A DNA stretch of 64,000 bases, taken from NCBI GenBank assembly GCA_936450465.1, contig OW388296.1, positions 46,575,750-46,639,749 of the forward strand. The letters run 5' to 3'. Positions 9,841 through 20,915 of this stretch are shown one piece after another. Numbering within the stretch: position 1 is the first letter of the stretch; each line of letters starts with the position of its first letter. The notes beneath the pieces are model-generated. The model was given only the letters and a program-made list of their open reading frames with translations. It made no database searches and was not told the DNA's origin. This DNA is from Gibbula magus (Eukaryota > Mollusca > Gastropoda > Trochida > Trochidae). The translations under genes and the position numbers were made by a program.

Positions 9841-12800
9841 CTAGACACAAACAAACAATTAAAACAAATTGTTAAAGTTAATTTAAATGACATAAACTAT
9901 CATTATAAATGGGAAATTTGAAAAAATAAATTTTGCAAAAAACGTGCTACAGCGCCTTTAAAGGGGCAGTTGCACGTTTTTCGCATATTTTATTTTTTCA
10001 AATTTTTTATTTATAATGATAGTTTATGTCATTTATATTTACTCTAGAGGGTAAAACGTCGTATTTAACAAACCAATTATCCGAAGTGGTAATATCGATG
10101 TTGCGTATAAAGCAAAAATTGCAAGGCGGCCATGTTATTGTGAACACAATTTATTATTTCAAATGACAAAAAAATATTCCCATGGCTTTACGGAACCATG
10201 TACACTCATCTTTTAACTTGATTTTCTGAAGAGAAAAGGATGTTTTATTATATGATTGCGGGTGAAATACCGGGATCTATCACTGAAAATAAACCGTGTT
10301 ATCAGTCACTAGTGAAAATAACAATGGAACGTGTTATCAGTCACTTGTGACTGATATAACAATGACCTGACGCCATAAAACAATGCTCCGACGTCATGAC
10401 ACGTTCATGTTCTGGAGCCGACTTAACGTAAATGCCAGTCGATTTTGGTGAATATGCAAGGATTTGGTCATGTAATAAATAGAAAATTTGTCTTTTCTTG
10501 ACAAATACCATGTTTATCTCATCTCGTGAGGTAGAAAAGTTATATAACCTTTCCACCTCACTCGATGAGATAATCATGGTATTAGTCAAGAAAAGACAAA
10601 TATCCTCTATTTACTACCGGTGACATTATTTTTCAAATTCATTTCATCGTCTTATTTGAGCAAAAACACGTTCTACTGTCCCTTTAAAATGGCAAATAAT
10701 CATATATTCGTGTTTCATGACGTCATACAAGGATAAAAAAAGTGTTAGTGTTTATTCCTAATGCAGGACATTTACCATCACAAAACACACGAGTATGATA
10801 ACTTTTTTAGTATACCCTGTCATTCTTCATTCATTTTGCGCAAAACAGCTTGACAACATTAAATTCAAATTTGAACTTTCCGTAACTGCGCGTATTGATA
10901 TATGCAAATGAAAAGCGTGCTATTCCGAAGGCAACATGAAAAAAATAATGTCTCCTAAATTATGCTTTTAGTTAAAATGATTGTTATTTTTGCATGATCT
11001 TAATTTTCAATGTTTGTATACGTTTCAAAACACGTTTTTCAAATGAAAAATATTTAACGTAAGGATTGCGTATTCGAACTCGCGTCCTGTCGTTTTCGTG
11101 TTATAATGACTGTGGGCGAGTCTACAAAATGTATCTCACTGATGGACGAGAGTTGCTTCCCTTTGGTTCAGTTGCATAGGGCGACTCACAAATCTCACGG
11201 AAAGCTAAACTGAATATTCAGCTGCTAATTCTAAAATCCCCTTTACACAAGTCACATTATGGACAGTGAAGATGGACGTTCGATAAATGAATATGTGACT
11301 CAAATTGCCTTTGTTACATGTGAGTATTTATAAAGAGTTTGCTTGCTATATTTCAACTCTCGATGAACATGTTTTGGCACTGCTTGATCATAATAAAGTT
11401 TGCCAGCTATGCATTGCACAATGTTTATTTTGTCATTTCTCAAATTGATTTACATGTATATGAATAAAGCATGTATATTTACATGAAGCTCTGTTTGTTA
11501 TTACAGGAGTTCGAAATGTTAATGCGTGTGACGTCATTTTAATTTTCAAAAGAAGATCCGTCACTTGACCTCTGTAATTTGCATCTTTATTCGTCTATGA
11601 CCATAACGGATATCGAAAACACCCGGTGCCTGTGCCCTGCCGAGAACCATCCATTGAATGTTTATATATACCTACCCCTTGTAACTGTTGGCCAAGCCAT
11701 GGCCACAACCTGAAGCATGGGATCATTGCCACTACCATATAGACCGGATCCATGGTGGCAGCAACTTCCCCTTCATAGTCAATGTATGACTGACAACCAT
11801 GGGTCATAATAACTTCAGATGCATTGGCAATATCCCACTCCTTAAACAGTGTCTTGTACTCTCTGCAAAAAATAGGATACCAAAGCATATAGTTATACGC
11901 AGAAGATTTCGATATCGACACGCTATTTATATATTATATATATAACCTACGATTACATGGACGTAACTTTCTATTACGATATCACATTTCTGTGCTTACG
12001 CGCCACGGCTAAATGAGGACATTGAAATGAGATTTCCATTCAAAACGAATTTTGATTTTGTTGGACATTCGACCCTTATTCCTTTAAAAATCTTAGCTTT
12101 GATCGTAGCCCATGTGTTAAGTATTGGCTTAAGATGTTCGTAGGGCTACGGACGTTTCGAGAATGAGGGCCCTGGACTCTTATTTTCGAAGCCCTCTTAC
12201 CACTAAGATAGTCGTAAGTGCCATACATTAACATGACTATCTTTGCACTAAGACAGCTTTTATATATGTTATATGATATCAGCATGTTCATTAGTTTGCA
12301 CATAGAAAGATCGTCACATTAATGTACATTTCATTTATTTATTTATCTATTTCCATTGCTTCCGATGTATTATTTCACTGAGTCTCATTAAATGGTGTGA
12401 CAATGTTAAAATGTTGACAATTATCAACGTGGCTGCCATTTTTTGCTTTGACATTATTGGCATTCCGAATGACTACAGTGACTCCGAGTCTACAAACATG
12501 TAGATAAATACGCTGAAATTACAATTTACGTCTACACTGTAATGTAATCATGCTAACCTCTCATCTGCAGTATCTTTTCATGCTTTAGTTGACTTTATAT
12601 TTTATATTTAGCTTGCAGTTGATCGAGTGATGCATTTCATTTGGACATATGGTATATATAGGTGATGAAGCATGGATGATTGATGGAAATATTAACATAT
12701 TTTTCATTCAAAGTCACTATACGGTCGTGTATACAAAAGGTAACATCCTCTTACAGTTCTGCTTACAGTAATATGTCGACCATTGGAATATTAGTTCCCC

Positions 12801-15800
12801 GATGCAAAATAACATCAAAAATCAAATGAATAATTAATTCCAACACTTCAATAAGATTATAATGAACACGTTTTTCCAATTAATTTACTATAAGTGGATT
12901 AATATACCATAAATATAATTTTTGACCCAATGATTAACAAAACATCATGAAAAACATGATAAAAGGAAATAAATAATTTTATAAAATTCATTAATAATTT
13001 TATAAAATTCATAAATAATTTTATAAAATTCATAAATAATTTTATAAAATTCATAAATAATTTTATAAAATTTATAAATAATAATTATCCCACAATTGTG
13101 TTCCATAGAAATATCCATGATTATAGAATTGTCTCAAAAACAAAGATACTCTTCTTTAAGTTGTATGTATGTTCTACAACAGAATGTTTCAAGTCAGTTG
13201 AAAATGTTTTTAAAGATATCATAAAAGAATAATTTATTAAATATGACATTATATAGTTAGAGGGTTCAACAAAACTAATGAATCACATAATTGTGTGAGT
13301 ACATATTAAAGAAATCTATCAGCACATTAACTCAACACTTACAATGTACGACATGGATTTACTTCACTTTACTTTACTTTAACTTTGCTTTAACTTTACC
13401 TTAACGTACTTTTACGTTGCTTTGTTTTGCTTTACTTATACTTTTGTTAATGAAAGGGTGCAGGGTTGCTTATATGTCTTCTCAAGTGTATACTACCTAT
13501 ATTGCTCATTCTGTTGATACAAAGAAAGCTGGTTACACAATACGCATTAAGAATACACGACTTCTTTAATTAGTTAGCAATTACTATCAACGTTTCATTA
13601 TGGTACGCCGGGTAGTAGGCCAGTTTCTGAATCAAGTATGCCAGTGACTCACCTTTCCCAGCGATTTGATTTGACCTCCAGAAGCTTCCTTATCGGTCCA
13701 TCAGCGGATTTTGCTAAGGCAACGTCTATGTTTTGTTTTAGATTGTAGCAGTAAACAGCATCTTGAATGTTGTATGAACCTTAAAAAAAGAAATAATATA
13801 TTGCATAACGATCCTTCCCAAATTTCAGCAAACATTTAAAATGGAATAACGATATAAATAAATTTACTGAAATTGGATATTTGCTGTAAGTTAAAGCCCC
13901 ATTTGGAATCACACCACGAAAATGTTATCTTGTAGAACTAAAATTCATCTGTATTCTAATATATTAAGCATATATTTTGTCATAGAACATATGACATTTA
14001 GTACAGAAGAGTCACATTTCTGTTGGGTCTGATTAAAATCGACGGTTTTCCCGAGGGGAAAAGAATGCAAAATTGTGTATCTACCGGGCTACGAACTCAT
14101 ATCGTTCGGAGGTTTCCCCACAAAACCGTCTGATAACAGCCCGTATGCTTGCCTGTTCTGACGCAATTCAGTTAACCAATCACAAGTTTTCGGTGCGAGA
14201 AGCTAGGGACTGATAACTCCAAACAGCTATCCTTTCGTCTGTTCCGAATGCTTTCAAAGCGGCGACCGTTAAAAACTATGATGTTGATTGCTCAGCTATT
14301 TGATTGGGCTTTGTCTGCGCTAAACTGGTTCGGAATATGCACCTTTACGGGATGTCCTCAGACCTTGTAGCTAGGTGAAAAGATCATGTTCGTATCCCGG
14401 TAGATGCATTATTTTGCGAATTTTATTCTTCGGAACAAGGTCGGTTTTAATCAGACTGCATTTCTGTTTTGGTTACATTTGAAGCATTAAAGATTCATTG
14501 GTTACATGTGAAGCATTAAAGATTCATTATTTACCAAAAGCATTTGGATCAGTAGTACCGTTTCCCAGACCCTGTACCAGTTCTGTGTTTAAAGCTTTAT
14601 AACGTAATTCACGAGTTCTCGACCAGAGGAAATTGCTTAGAGTTGTGGTCGCGAACCTCTGAGGACTGTCGTCATCTGTCTTTTGCTGAGCCTGTGAAGT
14701 TACAAAATTACCAAAATGGTGATTATGAACATATTTGTCGCAAGTATCACTGTCAGTCGGGGAGGAGTAGTATAGAATAGCGTGTTTTGAGACAGAGACA
14801 ATGGTCCTCCTCCAAACAAACAGTTTTAACAATGGCAGTACAATAGAAATGGTTAGAGCGAGAGGAGCGACGGTCGGTTTGCTCGTCCAGTCGTGACATG
14901 AACAAAAGAAGAGTGTTGAACTAACAAGTAAAGAAAGAGACGATCGATCGTTAATCAAAGTAGTAATTTGGGATTAAATATATAGTGTTTTCAAGACAAT
15001 GTGTCTTTGAGGTAAGAAGAGGCAGATTAATTATGCAGCGTAGCTCATTAATAGGCTAATATAGGCATGACATCCTGCAAGAGAACGGAATCATTTGCGA
15101 GTCTAATGAATCGATATTCATTAACCTATCAATCTTCATTAAGTAGAAAACAAAGGATTAGTGACCCCACCCCCATTTAGGATACTCGTAAAACCGGTTT
15201 TTGTAGTTGGCGCGCTATGACGTCAGTCTGTATGGTTCAGTAATTCTGTTATGAACACTCACAAAGGGTCAGGTTTGCTTATATATTTGGATGAGTAAAC
15301 CATTGGTTAGTGTGTACACTCATTCAACATGATATGTATAATGAATAAAAGAATGTGTGATTCTGTCGAGTGAAACGTGTCCCTTAAAACATCAGTGATA
15401 AGGTTATATATATTATCTAGGCAACTTTGTATATGTTATATTTTATATTTTATAATGTAAAGATGTTAGCCTTTTCTGTTAAGTTTGAGTCTTGCCTATA
15501 AACGATATGTTTGAAATAAGACGTTTGATACAGTCTATATCCTTTTTTTCAACTCGGTATGTATAATAAATTCGTACTTGGTAACATATATAACTCAAGA
15601 ACCAAGTCTTGCATCATGTTCTGATCTCATTTTGCTTTTCAATGGCAAACATAGTGAACAAAATTATACAATGTTACAAACCATTTTATGGTCACTGTTA
15701 TATCGTCCTGTCAATCAATTTTAAAATGGAATAACGATATAAATAAATTTACTGAAATTGGATATTTGCTGTAAGTTAAAGCCCCATTTGGAATCACACC

Positions 15801-16863
15801 ACGAAAATGTTATCTTGTAGAACTAAAACTCATCTGTATTCTAATATATTAAGCATATATTTTGTCATAGAACATATGACATTTAGTACAGAAGAGTCAC
15901 ATTTCTGTTAGGTCTGATTAAAATCGACGGTTTTCCGGAGGGGAAAAGAATGCAAAATTGTGTATCTACCGGGCTACGAACTCATATCGTTCGGAGGTTT
16001 CCTCACAAAACCGTCTAATAACAGCCCGTATGCTTGCCTGTTCTGACGCAATTCAGTTAACCAATCACAAGTTTTCGGTGCGAGAAGCTAGGGACTGATA
16101 ACTCCAAACAGCTATCCTTTCGTCTGTTCCGAATGCTTTCAAAGCGGCGACCGTTAAAAACTATGATGTTGATTGCTCAGCTATTTGACTGGGCTTTGTC
16201 TGCGCTAAACTGGTTCGGAATATGCACCTATACGGGGTGTCCTCAGACATTGTAGCTAGGTGAAAAGATCATGTTCGTATCCCTGTAGATGCATTATTTC
16301 GCAAATTTTATTCTTCGGAACAAGGTCGGTTTTAATCAGACTGCATTTCTGTTTTGGTTACATGTGAAGCATTAAAGATTCATTGGTTACATGTGAAGCA
16401 TTAAAGATTCATTGGTTACATTTGAAGCATTAAAGATTCATTATTTACCAAAAGCAGTTGGATCAGTAGTACCGTTTCCCAGACCCTGTACCAGTTCTGT
16501 GTTTAAAGCTTTATAACGTAATTCACGAGTTCTCGACCAGAGGAAACTGCTTAGAGTTGTGGTCGCGAACCTCTGAGGACTGTCGTCATCTGACTTTTGC
16601 TGAGCCTGTGAAGTTACAAAATTACCAAAATGGTGATTATGAACATATTTGTCACTGTCAGTGGGGGAGGAGTAGTATAGAATAGCGTGTTTTGAGACAG
16701 AGACAATGGTCCTCCTCCAAACAAACAGTTTTAACAATGGCAGTACAATAGAAATGGTTAGAGCGAGAGGAGCGACGGTCGGTTTGCTCGTCCAGTCGTG
16801 ACATGAACAAAAGAAGAGTGTTGAACTAACAAGTAAAGAAAGAGACGATCGATCGTTAATCAA
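9631..16863 (-). CDS. TENA/THI-4 (thiaminase II-like) gene A, exon-duplicated, probably decaying
   Basis: Minus-strand exons: exon 2 at 16605-16449 and again at 14691-14535, exon 3 at 13779-13653, exon 4 at 11862-11676, exon 5 at 9840-9631. The family (TenA, aminopyrimidine aminohydrolase or thiaminase II fold) is recognised from FLWSRTREL, FG.YN.QDAVY, an IPC.RLWPWLG segment with the expected catalytic Cys, and a C-terminal EYEFFD acidic/aromatic motif. Splice phases fit at every junction and match gene B. In bacteria and fungi TenA salvages thiamin pyrimidines; the animal role is not known to me. Oddities are two copies of exon 2 in tandem and an in-frame TAA in exon 5 (9772-9774). The first exon is unclear: the exon-2 frame stays open to an ATG at 14956-14958 with a hydrophobic start, so exon 2 may be the 5-prime coding exon. 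Confidence 0.75.
9884..9957. mobile_element. TTAA MITE family T2, right-end remnant
   Basis: Matches the last about 75 bp of the 7286-7634 copy and ends at the TTAA (9958-9961) that also starts the next T2 copy. Confidence 0.65.
9962..10683. mobile_element. TTAA MITE family T2, copy b, with nested foldback insert
   Basis: Starts GGGGCAGTTGCACG after TTAA 9958-9961 and ends ACACGTTCTACTGTCCCT before TTAA 10684-10687. Relative to copy a, about 10251-10612 is inserted. That insert ends in a hairpin at about 10466-10613 (core arm TTTGTCTTTTCTTGAC) and holds two direct copies of CGTGTTATCAGTCACTAGTG-like sequence. The ORF across the hairpin is not a gene. Confidence 0.75.
10690..11670. other. Intron 4 of TENA gene A, no other gene seen
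   Basis: AT-rich intronic sequence between exon 5 and exon 4; no additional exon or element recognised. Confidence 0.5.
11676..11862 (-). CDS. TENA gene A, exon 4 (catalytic Cys)
   Basis: 187 nt, with acceptor TTTTTTGCAG upstream and donor GTAGGT downstream on the minus strand. It encodes LFKEWDIANAS, then VAMIPCFRLWPWLG, where the Cys aligns with the TenA catalytic cysteine. The paralogous exon of gene B at 37684-37870 is exactly the same length. The ORF continuation below 11676 is intron. Confidence 0.85.
11870..12960. other. Intron 3 of TENA gene A, left part
   Basis: No exon, RNA gene or transposon recognised; the minus-strand ORF at about 12.1-12.3 kb lacks family features. Confidence 0.5.
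12970..13080. repeat. AT-rich minisatellite, 21-bp unit
   Basis: About five head-to-tail copies of AATAATTTTATAAAATTCAT with near-identical sequence, inside intron 3 of gene A. Confidence 0.9.
13360..13450. repeat. CTTTA-type low-complexity tract
   Basis: Imperfect runs of ACTTTACTTTAACTTTG-like words; simple sequence. Confidence 0.7.
13653..13779 (-). CDS. TENA gene A, exon 3
   Basis: 127 nt; acceptor TTTTTTTAAG, donor GTGAGT. It enters at phase 1 and leaves at phase 2. It encodes SYNIQDAVYCY, the conserved QD..Y active-site segment, then an Ala/Lys-rich helix ending near SNRWE. Gene B exon 3 (39592-39718) has the same length and phases and the related text YMVQDAVYLYLAKKS. Confidence 0.85.
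14025..14458. mobile_element. TIR element family T3, copy a (Mutator-like target duplication)
   Basis: Ends GGGTCTGATTAAAATCGACG and inverted CAGTCTGATTAAAACCGACC, flanked by a 10-bp direct repeat CATTTCTGTT (14015-14024 and 14459-14468). The interior is itself roughly palindromic (CTACCGGGCTACGAACTC versus its complement near the other end). The long TIR and the 9-10-bp duplication suggest a Mutator-like non-autonomous element; this is inference. Confidence 0.75.
14535..14691 (-). CDS. TENA gene A, exon 2 (copy in unit 1)
   Basis: 157 nt on the minus strand from acceptor TTTTGTAACTTCACAG to donor GTAAAT, entering at phase 0 and leaving at phase 1. It encodes FLWSRTRELRYK and LVQGLGNGTTDPNAFG, the start of the TenA domain. 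The frame is open without a stop back to ATG 14956-14958, whose first 25 residues are hydrophobic enough to be a signal or anchor sequence. Whether that upstream part is exon or intron cannot be settled here. Confidence 0.8.
15910..16343. mobile_element. TIR element family T3, copy b
   Basis: Duplicate of 14025-14458 carried along by the tandem duplication, with the same CATTTCTGTT flanks at 15900-15909 and 16344-16353. Confidence 0.75.
16449..16605 (-). CDS. TENA gene A, exon 2 (copy in unit 2)
   Basis: Same 157-nt exon with acceptor and donor intact. Three residue changes relative to unit 1 are visible (Thr/Ser after QQK, Asn/Ser before FLW, Asn/Thr before AFG). The upstream open frame runs to ATG 16861-16863 and is three codons shorter through a 9-bp deletion. 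The two copies could be spliced as alternatives; tandem inclusion would join phase 1 to phase 0 and shift the frame. Confidence 0.75.
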
Positions 16864-17869
16864 AGTAGTAATTTGGGATTAAATATATAGTGTTTTCAAG
16901 ACAATGTGTCTTTGAGGTAAGAAGAGGCAGATTAATTATGCAGCGTAGCTCATTAATAGGCTAATATAGGCATGACATCATGCAATAGAAAGGGAAAGGA
17001 ATCATTTGCGAGTCTAATGAATCGATATTCATTAACCAATCAATCTTCATTAAGTTAAAAAACAAAGGATTAGTGACCCCACCCCCATTCAGGATACTCG
17101 TAAAACCGGTTTTTGTAGTTGGCGCGCTATGACGTCAGTCTGTATGGTTCAGTAACTCTGTTATGAACACTCACAAAGGGTCAGGTTTGCTTATATATTT
17201 GGATGAGTAAACCATTGGTTAGTGATTACACTCATTCAACATGATATGTATAATGAATAAAAGAATGTGTGATTCTGTCGAGTGAAACGTGTCCCTTAAA
17301 ACATCAGTGATATGGTTATATATATTATCTAGGCAACTTTGTATATGTTATATTTTATATTTTATAATGTAAAGATATTAGCCTTTTGTGTTAAGTTTGA
17401 GTCTTGCCTATAAACGATATGTTTGAAATAAGAACCTTTGATACAGTCTATATCCTTTTTTTCAACTCGGTATGTATAATAAATTCGTACTTGGTAACAT
17501 ATATAACTCAAGAACCAAGTCTTGCATCATGTTCTGATCTCATTTTGCTTTTCAATGGCAAACATAGTGAACAAAATTATACAATGTTACAAACCATTTT
17601 ATGGTCACTGTTATATCGTCCTGTCAATCAATTTTACTTCACACGAGTCCTTCTTCTATGTTCTGAATGTACTACAATTACTTGATGGGCTGTACTTAAC
17701 TGTCCTGAAGCATGTCAGTGAATTGTGTCACTAAATAAGAGATCTGGGTTCAACTGACCCAAGGTAAGCAAACATGTACACTGGGTATGTTTGAGGTATG
17801 GCTTTGTCAATAAAAGTGTTGAAGGCAATTGTTAGGTGGTCTTGTCATTTCTGATAGAAAATAGAGAGT

Positions 17870-19525
17870 AAAATTGTGGGAGGTAATGGAGAAACATGGC
17901 ATAAGCCCTAAGATGAATACATTGCCCAGGAATATTTATGATAATGTCAAAGTTTGCATCAGAAATAACCATGATATTTCAGATTTTTTTACCTGCAATT
18001 CTGGTCTTAGACAGGGATGTATTTTAAGCCCGTTTTTGTTTTCAATGTTTATAAATGAATTTGCTTTGATTATTCAAAGTAGTGGTTCTCATGGCATCCA
18101 GTTGCACCCTTATTTGACAGAATTGTTTTTATTAATGTTTGCCGATGATATGGTTTTATTTTCTACAAGCGTCATTGGGTTACAACGGCATATAAATGAA
18201 TTAGAACATTATTGTGAAAATGCAGGATTGACTGTCAACATGGAAAAAAACTAAAGTTATAGTATTCAAAAACGGAGGTAAGCTGTCTAAATCGGAAAAG
18301 TGGTGTTATAAAGGTCAGCCGCTTTATGTAACAAAATCATAAAAATATCTTGGAGTGTACTTTTCAAATCGCTTATGCTTTTCAGATCATGCAAAATATT
18401 GTTCCACACAAGCCAAAAAGGTGTTAATTGGTGTTCTCAAAAGTATTTATAAACTTGTGGATATTGATTGCAAATCATTTTTCAAAATATTTGACTCAAA
18501 AATTATTCCTATTTTATTGTATGGATCAGAGGTATGGGGATTTAAACACTATGATATTATTGAAAAGATACACTTATATACCTGTAAGCAATTTCTGGGA
18601 GTGAAGGCAAGCACACCAAGTAATATAGTGTATGGAGAGTGTGGCAGATTCCCAGTTCATATATTTGCCAAAACTAGAATGTTAAAATTTTGGACACGTC
18701 TCTTAAATATGCCCTCTAATAGATACCCTAGGCAATGTTATGATATGATGATTCTGTATGATAAGAGAGGAAAGGCAAATTGGGTATCCAACGTTCGTGA
18801 GTTATTAAATACTATTGGTTTGGGGGATATATGGCAGAGTCAAAACGTGGATTTCAATTCAAATTTTGTAAATAATGTTACACAAAGACTGAAATATATA
18901 TTTACACAAGAATGGGCTACATCATTGTCACTTTCAAACAAATGTTTTTACTATAAAATGTTTAAATCACACATATATAGAGAATATTATTTGGGTATGT
19001 TAGATATAAGGAAATTCCGAAATGCAGTTTCACGTTTCAGGTGCTCGTCAGACGAGTTAGCAATTGAGACAGGAAGATATTACAATATAGCATTAGAAAA
19101 TAGAATTTGTAAATTGTGTCTTCTTAATTGTGTGGAAGACGAATACCATTTTTTTTAATTTGTCCTTTGTATACTGACATGAGAACAAATAATATTCCAA
19201 AATATTACTATGTACATCCAAATAGGTTAAAATTCATTTTGCTTTTAAATAATGACAATACGTTTCTAATTCGAAAGTTGTCAACTTTCATTTACCAAGG
19301 CATGTTACTTCGAAATTCTCAGTTATGATGTGACATGTATAATATATGTTTATATCAGAAGTGAAATGTTACTGTTTAATATGTTCAAATGCTAACTTAT
19401 GAGGATGTGATCCCTGTTAAGGTGTTTTCTATGTTTGTTTGCGTGTGAATCTTTTGCACGTTTTTTGTACTATAGGCCTGTGGCCTCTAAGTATTAGAAA
19501 TAAATAAAATATAGAAAATAAACGA
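17870..19525 (+). pseudogene. Non-LTR retrotransposon ORF2 fragment (RT to C-terminus)
   Basis: The 5-prime-truncated frame starts in the RT palm (SGLRQGCILSPFLFSMFINE, then FADD at residues 89-92 of the first ORF). It is broken by a frameshift at the A-run near 18245 and a stop near 18340, and continues to 19150 through YGSEVWGFK and a Cys/His motif (CKLCLLNCVEDEYHFF). Another frameshift lies at the T-run near 19150. It ends in an A-rich AATAAATAAAATATAG tail near 19500. Upstream 17634-17870 holds nothing recognised. Dead copy of a LINE with the same C-terminal type as the element at 29-33.7 kb. Confidence 0.9.
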
Positions 19526-19529
19526 TACA

Positions 19530-20049
19530 CCAGTGTACCCTTCAACATATGAACGTGAGGTGAGTTCTATTAAAACAAGTTTTATAACTTCTCTATACAT
19601 ACCGCTACTAAGTTGTACAATATCTTTGCTAGACTTGAAATACACTTCGTTAAATAATATTAAAATACCCTTTCAGCAACTGTTCAGGAGAGAGCAATGA
19701 ATAACCCTAGCCATGAACTTCATCTAGTTCCAGCCTATGCTCGCGGTGTTCAACGCAATTCATAGTTCATTGAAGATGAATGGAAGCCTCATGGTTTGCT
19801 AGTTCAAGCCGATGCTCGCAGGTTTCATCGCAATGCATACCCACAATGGTCACAGCTCTTTGAACAACAACAAAAGGGGTATATTTGAGCAAAGGAGGAT
19901 GTTAGGTTTCAAATGAAACATAGGTTAGTGACATCACCTAGAATAACAGCATACTGATAAACAGAAGTAATTTACGACTGATTGACTGACATGTCCCGCT
20001 CAACCAGGAGTTCTTCCGTTATGACGACTCGTTCATAGTCGTATAAAGA
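19530..20049. other. Non-coding, with a degraded SINE family 1 internal segment
   Basis: Around 19700-19850 there are two diverged stretches similar to the complement of the SINE interior (GCTCGCAGGTTTCATCGCAA). No gene seen. Confidence 0.5.
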
Positions 20050-20051
20050 TA

Positions 20052-20230
20052 CAGTCAAGCCGCGATTATCCGACAATCGATAATCCGAATCTCGCAGTTT
20101 CCGAACGGTAGGAAGATGTAACCAAACTAATCTCTATAGTAGTCCTCAGTACTCAGTAGTCCGAACATTTCACTATCCGAACGTTTTTGATAAAAAAAAC
20201 GGAAGCGTTCGGATTATCGAAGCTTGACTG
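20052..20230. mobile_element. Short TIR element with TA target (Tc1/mariner or pogo-type MITE)
   Basis: A 179-bp element beginning CAGTCAAGCCGCGATTATCC and ending with the inverted CGGATTATCGAAGCTTGACTG-like end, flanked by TA at 20050-20051 and 20231-20232. Internally it repeats TCCGAAC words. The TA target and CAGT ends fit Tc1/mariner/pogo non-autonomous elements. Confidence 0.8.
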
Positions 20231-20239
20231 TATGTATAT

Positions 20240-20636
20240 AAACTACCTCGTGTGGTATTATGATTGAAACGAAGAAGGATACGACGATACGATGTCATTT
20301 ATATTCTCGTTTTGTATGTATTGTATGTACTGTTTGTTTCGTTATTAATTGAAGTTATGGTTAATAATTCTAAACGTTTTAATTGATCTTGTGGACTATA
20401 CATTCATGGGTAGGTATATAACTACACTGTTGTGTTAACATGTCTACACACTGCCTGCATGCCACATGGGAGAATATCGTTCATATAGAGAACAAACAAA
20501 ATTTCGAAGTCAAGAAACTCTTATTTATTACAAATTCAAGTGGAGATACAAAGACATCTATGATACACAACAAGACGATCTACACAAACAGTCCGCATAC
20601 AGTATTCGAAATACAGTTAAAATAAGAAATGACTAT
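20240..20636. other. Non-coding stretch, no gene seen
   Basis: Short overlapping ORFs at 20440-20750 share no family features and overlap the small minus ORF; not called. Confidence 0.4.
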
Positions 20637-20852
20637 TTAGCCACACGGTTCTGTCTTCTTTATAACGTATTCCATAGCATGAATATGCATGATTTTATTC
20701 CATCTCCGTCGTCCAGGGGGTCCCAGTTTCACCACTCCTTTCACATAGATTGAAATTGTATTTTTCTGCTTGCCCTTGTTCCGCTCGAATCCATGAGGTG
20801 TTTTCACGATATGAATCAAGCTGGACCTAGTAGGGACCCGTGACTGAGGCAT
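20637..20852 (-). CDS. Small basic ORF beside the ATPase remnant, 71 codons
   Basis: A true ATG start (MPQSRVPTR) in AAGGATGCC context, ending TAA. The product is very basic (KGKQKN, PPGRRRWNK segments) with no membrane segment. It lies 57 bp downstream of the ATPase reading frame on the same strand, as expected for a gene of the same virus-like element. A DNA-binding or core-type role is possible, but I do not recognise a family. Confidence 0.4.
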   Translation of the reverse strand: MPQSRVPTRSSLIHIVKTPHGFERNKGKQKNTISIYVKGVVKLGPPGRRRWNKIMHIHAMEYVIKKTEPCG

Positions 20853-20909
20853 CCTTTCTCACCACTTGCCAAGATTCGACTGACAGTGAGATAGCTCAAA
20901 CTCTAATCT

Positions 20910-20915
20910 TTATTC
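20910..20915 (-). terminator. Polyadenylation signal overlapping the stop codon
   Basis: On the minus strand the frame ends GAATAAAG, so TAA is part of AATAAA. Such overlap is common in compact viral genes; that interpretation is inference. Confidence 0.4.

Larger units (their letters stand above)
13838..15719. repeat. 1.9-kb tandem duplication, unit 1
   Basis: Begins AAAATGGAATAACGATATAA and is repeated nearly identically from 15720. It contains a 434-bp DNA element (14025-14458), exon 2 of TENA gene A (14535-14691) and upstream sequence with a GACGTCA site near 15220. Confidence 0.9.
15720..17633. repeat. 1.9-kb tandem duplication, unit 2
   Basis: Second unit, joined to unit 1 at TCAATCAATTTTAAAATGG; the unit-2 end, TCAATCAATTTTACTTC, shows the original right flank. 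Differences from unit 1 are mostly single bases, a 9-bp in-frame deletion in the exon-2 ORF and one extra copy of an ATTGGTTACATGTGAAGC-type repeat near 16370-16430. Confidence 0.9.

Noticed and set aside
10341..10589. 82-codon ORF
   Set aside because: Spans a hairpin inside a nested MITE.
12970..13080. CRISPR-like array
   Set aside because: Direct 21-bp repeats without spacers in a eukaryotic intron; a minisatellite.
14692..14958. N-terminal membrane protein fused to TENA exon 2
   Set aside because: Not fully rejected: the frame is open, but a good acceptor at 14692 matching gene B's phase-0 junction makes intron at least as likely, so it is kept out of the exon call.
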